The position numbers were made by a program, and so were the translations under genes. Below the pieces are notes generated by a model. The model ran no database searches. It had not been told where the DNA came from and was given only the letters and a program-made list of their open reading frames with translations. A stretch of DNA of 13,761 nt. It comes from DATBGS01 sp036557885. GTDB lineage: Bacteria > Chloroflexota > Ktedonobacteria > Ktedonobacterales > DATBGS01. Below are positions 12,497 through 13,761 of the stretch, in pieces (the stretch's first letter is position 1; each line of letters starts with the position of its first letter). The DNA is taken from contig DATBGS010000042.1 in the NCBI GenBank assembly GCA_036557885.1, positions 1 to 13,761 on the forward strand, in the 5' to 3' direction.

Positions 12497-13747
12497 ATGG
12501 AGACAGCAGGAAATCAGCGGACAGGCGGCAGAAAACCAGCAGCACAAGTCTGTGCTCGTGAGGGGTGTGGCCATCTGGTGCCTCCGCATACGGGGGCTGG
12601 CCGTCCTGGGCGGTTCTGCTCCGCCCGGTGCAGGCTCGCTGACTATCGGAGCCGGAGGAAGACAGCCCTCCCTCTTACGCTCCCTCCTCCTTCTTCTGCG
12701 GGAACGAAATTAGCTGCACATGAAACGAAATTAGCTGCACATGAAACGAAATTCCCTTCGCATGAAACGAAATTCCCACCACGTAGACTGAACACTGCTG
12801 CTTCTGCTGGAAGGAAACTCTCTCAGGACCAGGCGAACTTCTCTCCAGGTAGACAGATAGCGCAGGCGCGTGCTCGGCTCAAATTTTCACAGGAAGCACT
12901 GGCTGAAAAAGTAGGTGTCACCCCCCGCACCATTCAGCGCTGGGAGCATGATGCTGGCTTCCCCCAGCCCTATTACCGGGACCGTTTGTGTGACGCTCTC
13001 CAGCTCACACCGGACACGCTCATTGGAGTCAGTCGGGCAGTGCTCCAAGCCCAAATACCTGCTCCGCTCATCTGGTACGTGCCCTTTTCCCGCAATCCTT
13101 TTTTCACCGGTCGTTCTGACCTCTTGGAGCAGATGTATACCCAACTACATTTCGAGTACCAGGGAGCTATCACCCAACCGTTGATCCTGTCGGGGTTAGG
13201 GGGCATCGGCAAGACGCAGATCGCCCTCGAATACGCCTATCGGTTCCGTAGGGAGTATCAGGCGGTCCTCTGGGTGGGAGCCGAAACCCAGGAAACCGTG
13301 CTGGCGGACTACCGTGCTCTGGCGGAGCTGTTCCAGCTTCCTGAACAGGGCAGTACGAAGCCGTCTGTGGTCAAAGCCGCTGTGAAGCGTTGGTTGCATT
13401 CTCACCCCGAGTGGCTGCTCATTTTCGACAATGTAGAAGATCTGGAGCTGCTTCAGAGCGTGCTGCCAGAGGCCAGCCAGGGGCATATCTTGATCACGAC
13501 CCGCTCTCCCGTTGGTGGGAAGCTTGGAGCGCCGCTGGCAGTGCCTATGCTCTCTGAGGAAGAAAGTGCCCTGCTCCTGCTGCGCCGAGCCAAGTTGCTC
13601 GCCCATGATGCGCCCCTGGGAGGAGCTCCCAAGATTTGGCCCAAAACCACAGGGGGTTCAACTCAAAACCAGTCCCGGTGGTCTTCCCGCCAGGAGTGGC
13701 CGCCAGCCCAGAGCCACCTCGCGGGCCAGCGGATGGATCCGTCGTAA
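12497..13747 (+). pseudogene. Zinc-ribbon/XRE/NB-ARC STAND protein, C-terminally truncated
   Basis: Start chosen at the ATG at 12497, with AAGGGA about 8 nt upstream; ATG at 12467 (10 residues longer) is possible. Residues 19-50 hold a Cys4 site (CAREGC...CSARC, Cys 19, 24, 41, 45) of the type that ends RCRLADYRSR. A 7-residue repeat (ETKLAAH, about 72-95) leads to an XRE helix-turn-helix (about 121-172, SQEALAEKVGVTPRTIQRWE). An NB-ARC ATPase follows, with Walker A GLGGIGKT (233-240), Walker B LLIFDN (307-312) and GHILITTRS (329-337). Such STAND proteins are signal-sensing switches, usually ending in WD40 or TPR repeats. After about residue 375 (13620) the sequence no longer resembles NB-ARC (the GLPLAL motif is missing), and the frame stops at 13747. 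It looks interrupted by foreign sequence. Confidence 0.85.
12703..12780 (+). repeat. 21-bp tandem repeat inside the STAND gene, 3.7 copies
   Basis: Copies start at 12703, 12724, 12745 and 12766 (partial). The first two are identical (AACGAAATTAGC followed by TGCACATGA); the third and fourth diverge in the middle. Each encodes seven residues (TKLAAHE, then TKFPSHE), in the linker between the Cys4 site and the helix-turn-helix. Copy number is a multiple of three bases, so slippage changes linker length without shifting the frame. Confidence 0.9.
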
Positions 13748-13761
13748 CCGCACCCGCAGCA
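13622..13761. other. Foreign sequence after the NB-ARC break
   Basis: From about 13622 no frame continues the NB-ARC domain. The minus strand has open frames entering from the right edge. One ends at 13658 and reads RVRLRRIHPLAREVALGWRP, which could be the C terminus of a gene lying mainly outside the window; a second frame is equally open. The sequence is too short to identify, but an insertion or recombination junction near 13620 is the simplest reading. Confidence 0.4.

Noticed and set aside
12703..12780. CRISPR array
   Set aside because: The units are directly adjacent without spacers and code in frame for a peptide repeat.

Overview
The window looks like a gene-poor, mobile-element-rich accessory region of a bacterial chromosome or large plasmid. 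GC content is moderate, Shine-Dalgarno sites are clear, and there are many small proteins without recognisable families. A Cys-rich zinc-ribbon/XRE/NB-ARC gene, a LexA-type winged helix and an rve transposase of the type I associate with Ktedonobacteria suggest Chloroflexota (Ktedonobacterales). This is an inference from protein style only; no rRNA, tRNA or housekeeping marker is present.

Layout. (1) 1-940: remnants. A partial insertion-sequence end at the left edge, a 22-bp perfect hairpin, and a DoxX-like membrane protein gene (minus strand) cut at its 5' side exactly where a 96-bp element with 23-bp terminal inverted repeats begins. (2) 940-2055: small minus-strand genes (63, 34, 84 and 46 aa), two of them coupled by a GTGA overlap, plus an ORF remnant. 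(3) 2056-3357: no confident gene, but several inverted repeats, candidate promoters and a striking 27-bp perfect palindrome. (4) 3358-5815: a plus-strand run of small genes: a degenerate response-regulator receiver, two helical/coiled-coil proteins, a three-CxxC zinc protein and a frameshifted ORF. It ends in a small gene interrupted by an insertion sequence. (5) 5816-7391: an insertion sequence with 14-bp perfect terminal repeats and one DDE (rve) transposase. (6) 7501-12220, minus strand: from the promoter side, a 62-aa Cys-rich protein, a 180-aa unknown, a possible 41-aa ORF, a 611-aa winged-helix/coiled-coil protein resembling replication initiators, a LexA-like repressor gene broken by an in-frame TAG, a GC-rich nucleotidyltransferase and a small helix-turn-helix protein. 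(7) 12221-13761: a divergent control region with a good sigma70-type promoter and an 11-bp hairpin, then a zinc-ribbon/XRE/NB-ARC STAND gene whose NB-ARC domain is cut off near 13620.

How it may fit together. Region 6 looks like a replication or regulation module of an integrated element, divergently transcribed from a STAND-type regulator or defence ATPase. Region 4 is an uncharacterised cassette of partner-type proteins with no enzyme. Repeated insertion and decay are visible: gene breaks coincide with terminal repeats at 844/845 and 5815/5816, and there are a nonsense codon, a frameshift and a truncated STAND gene.
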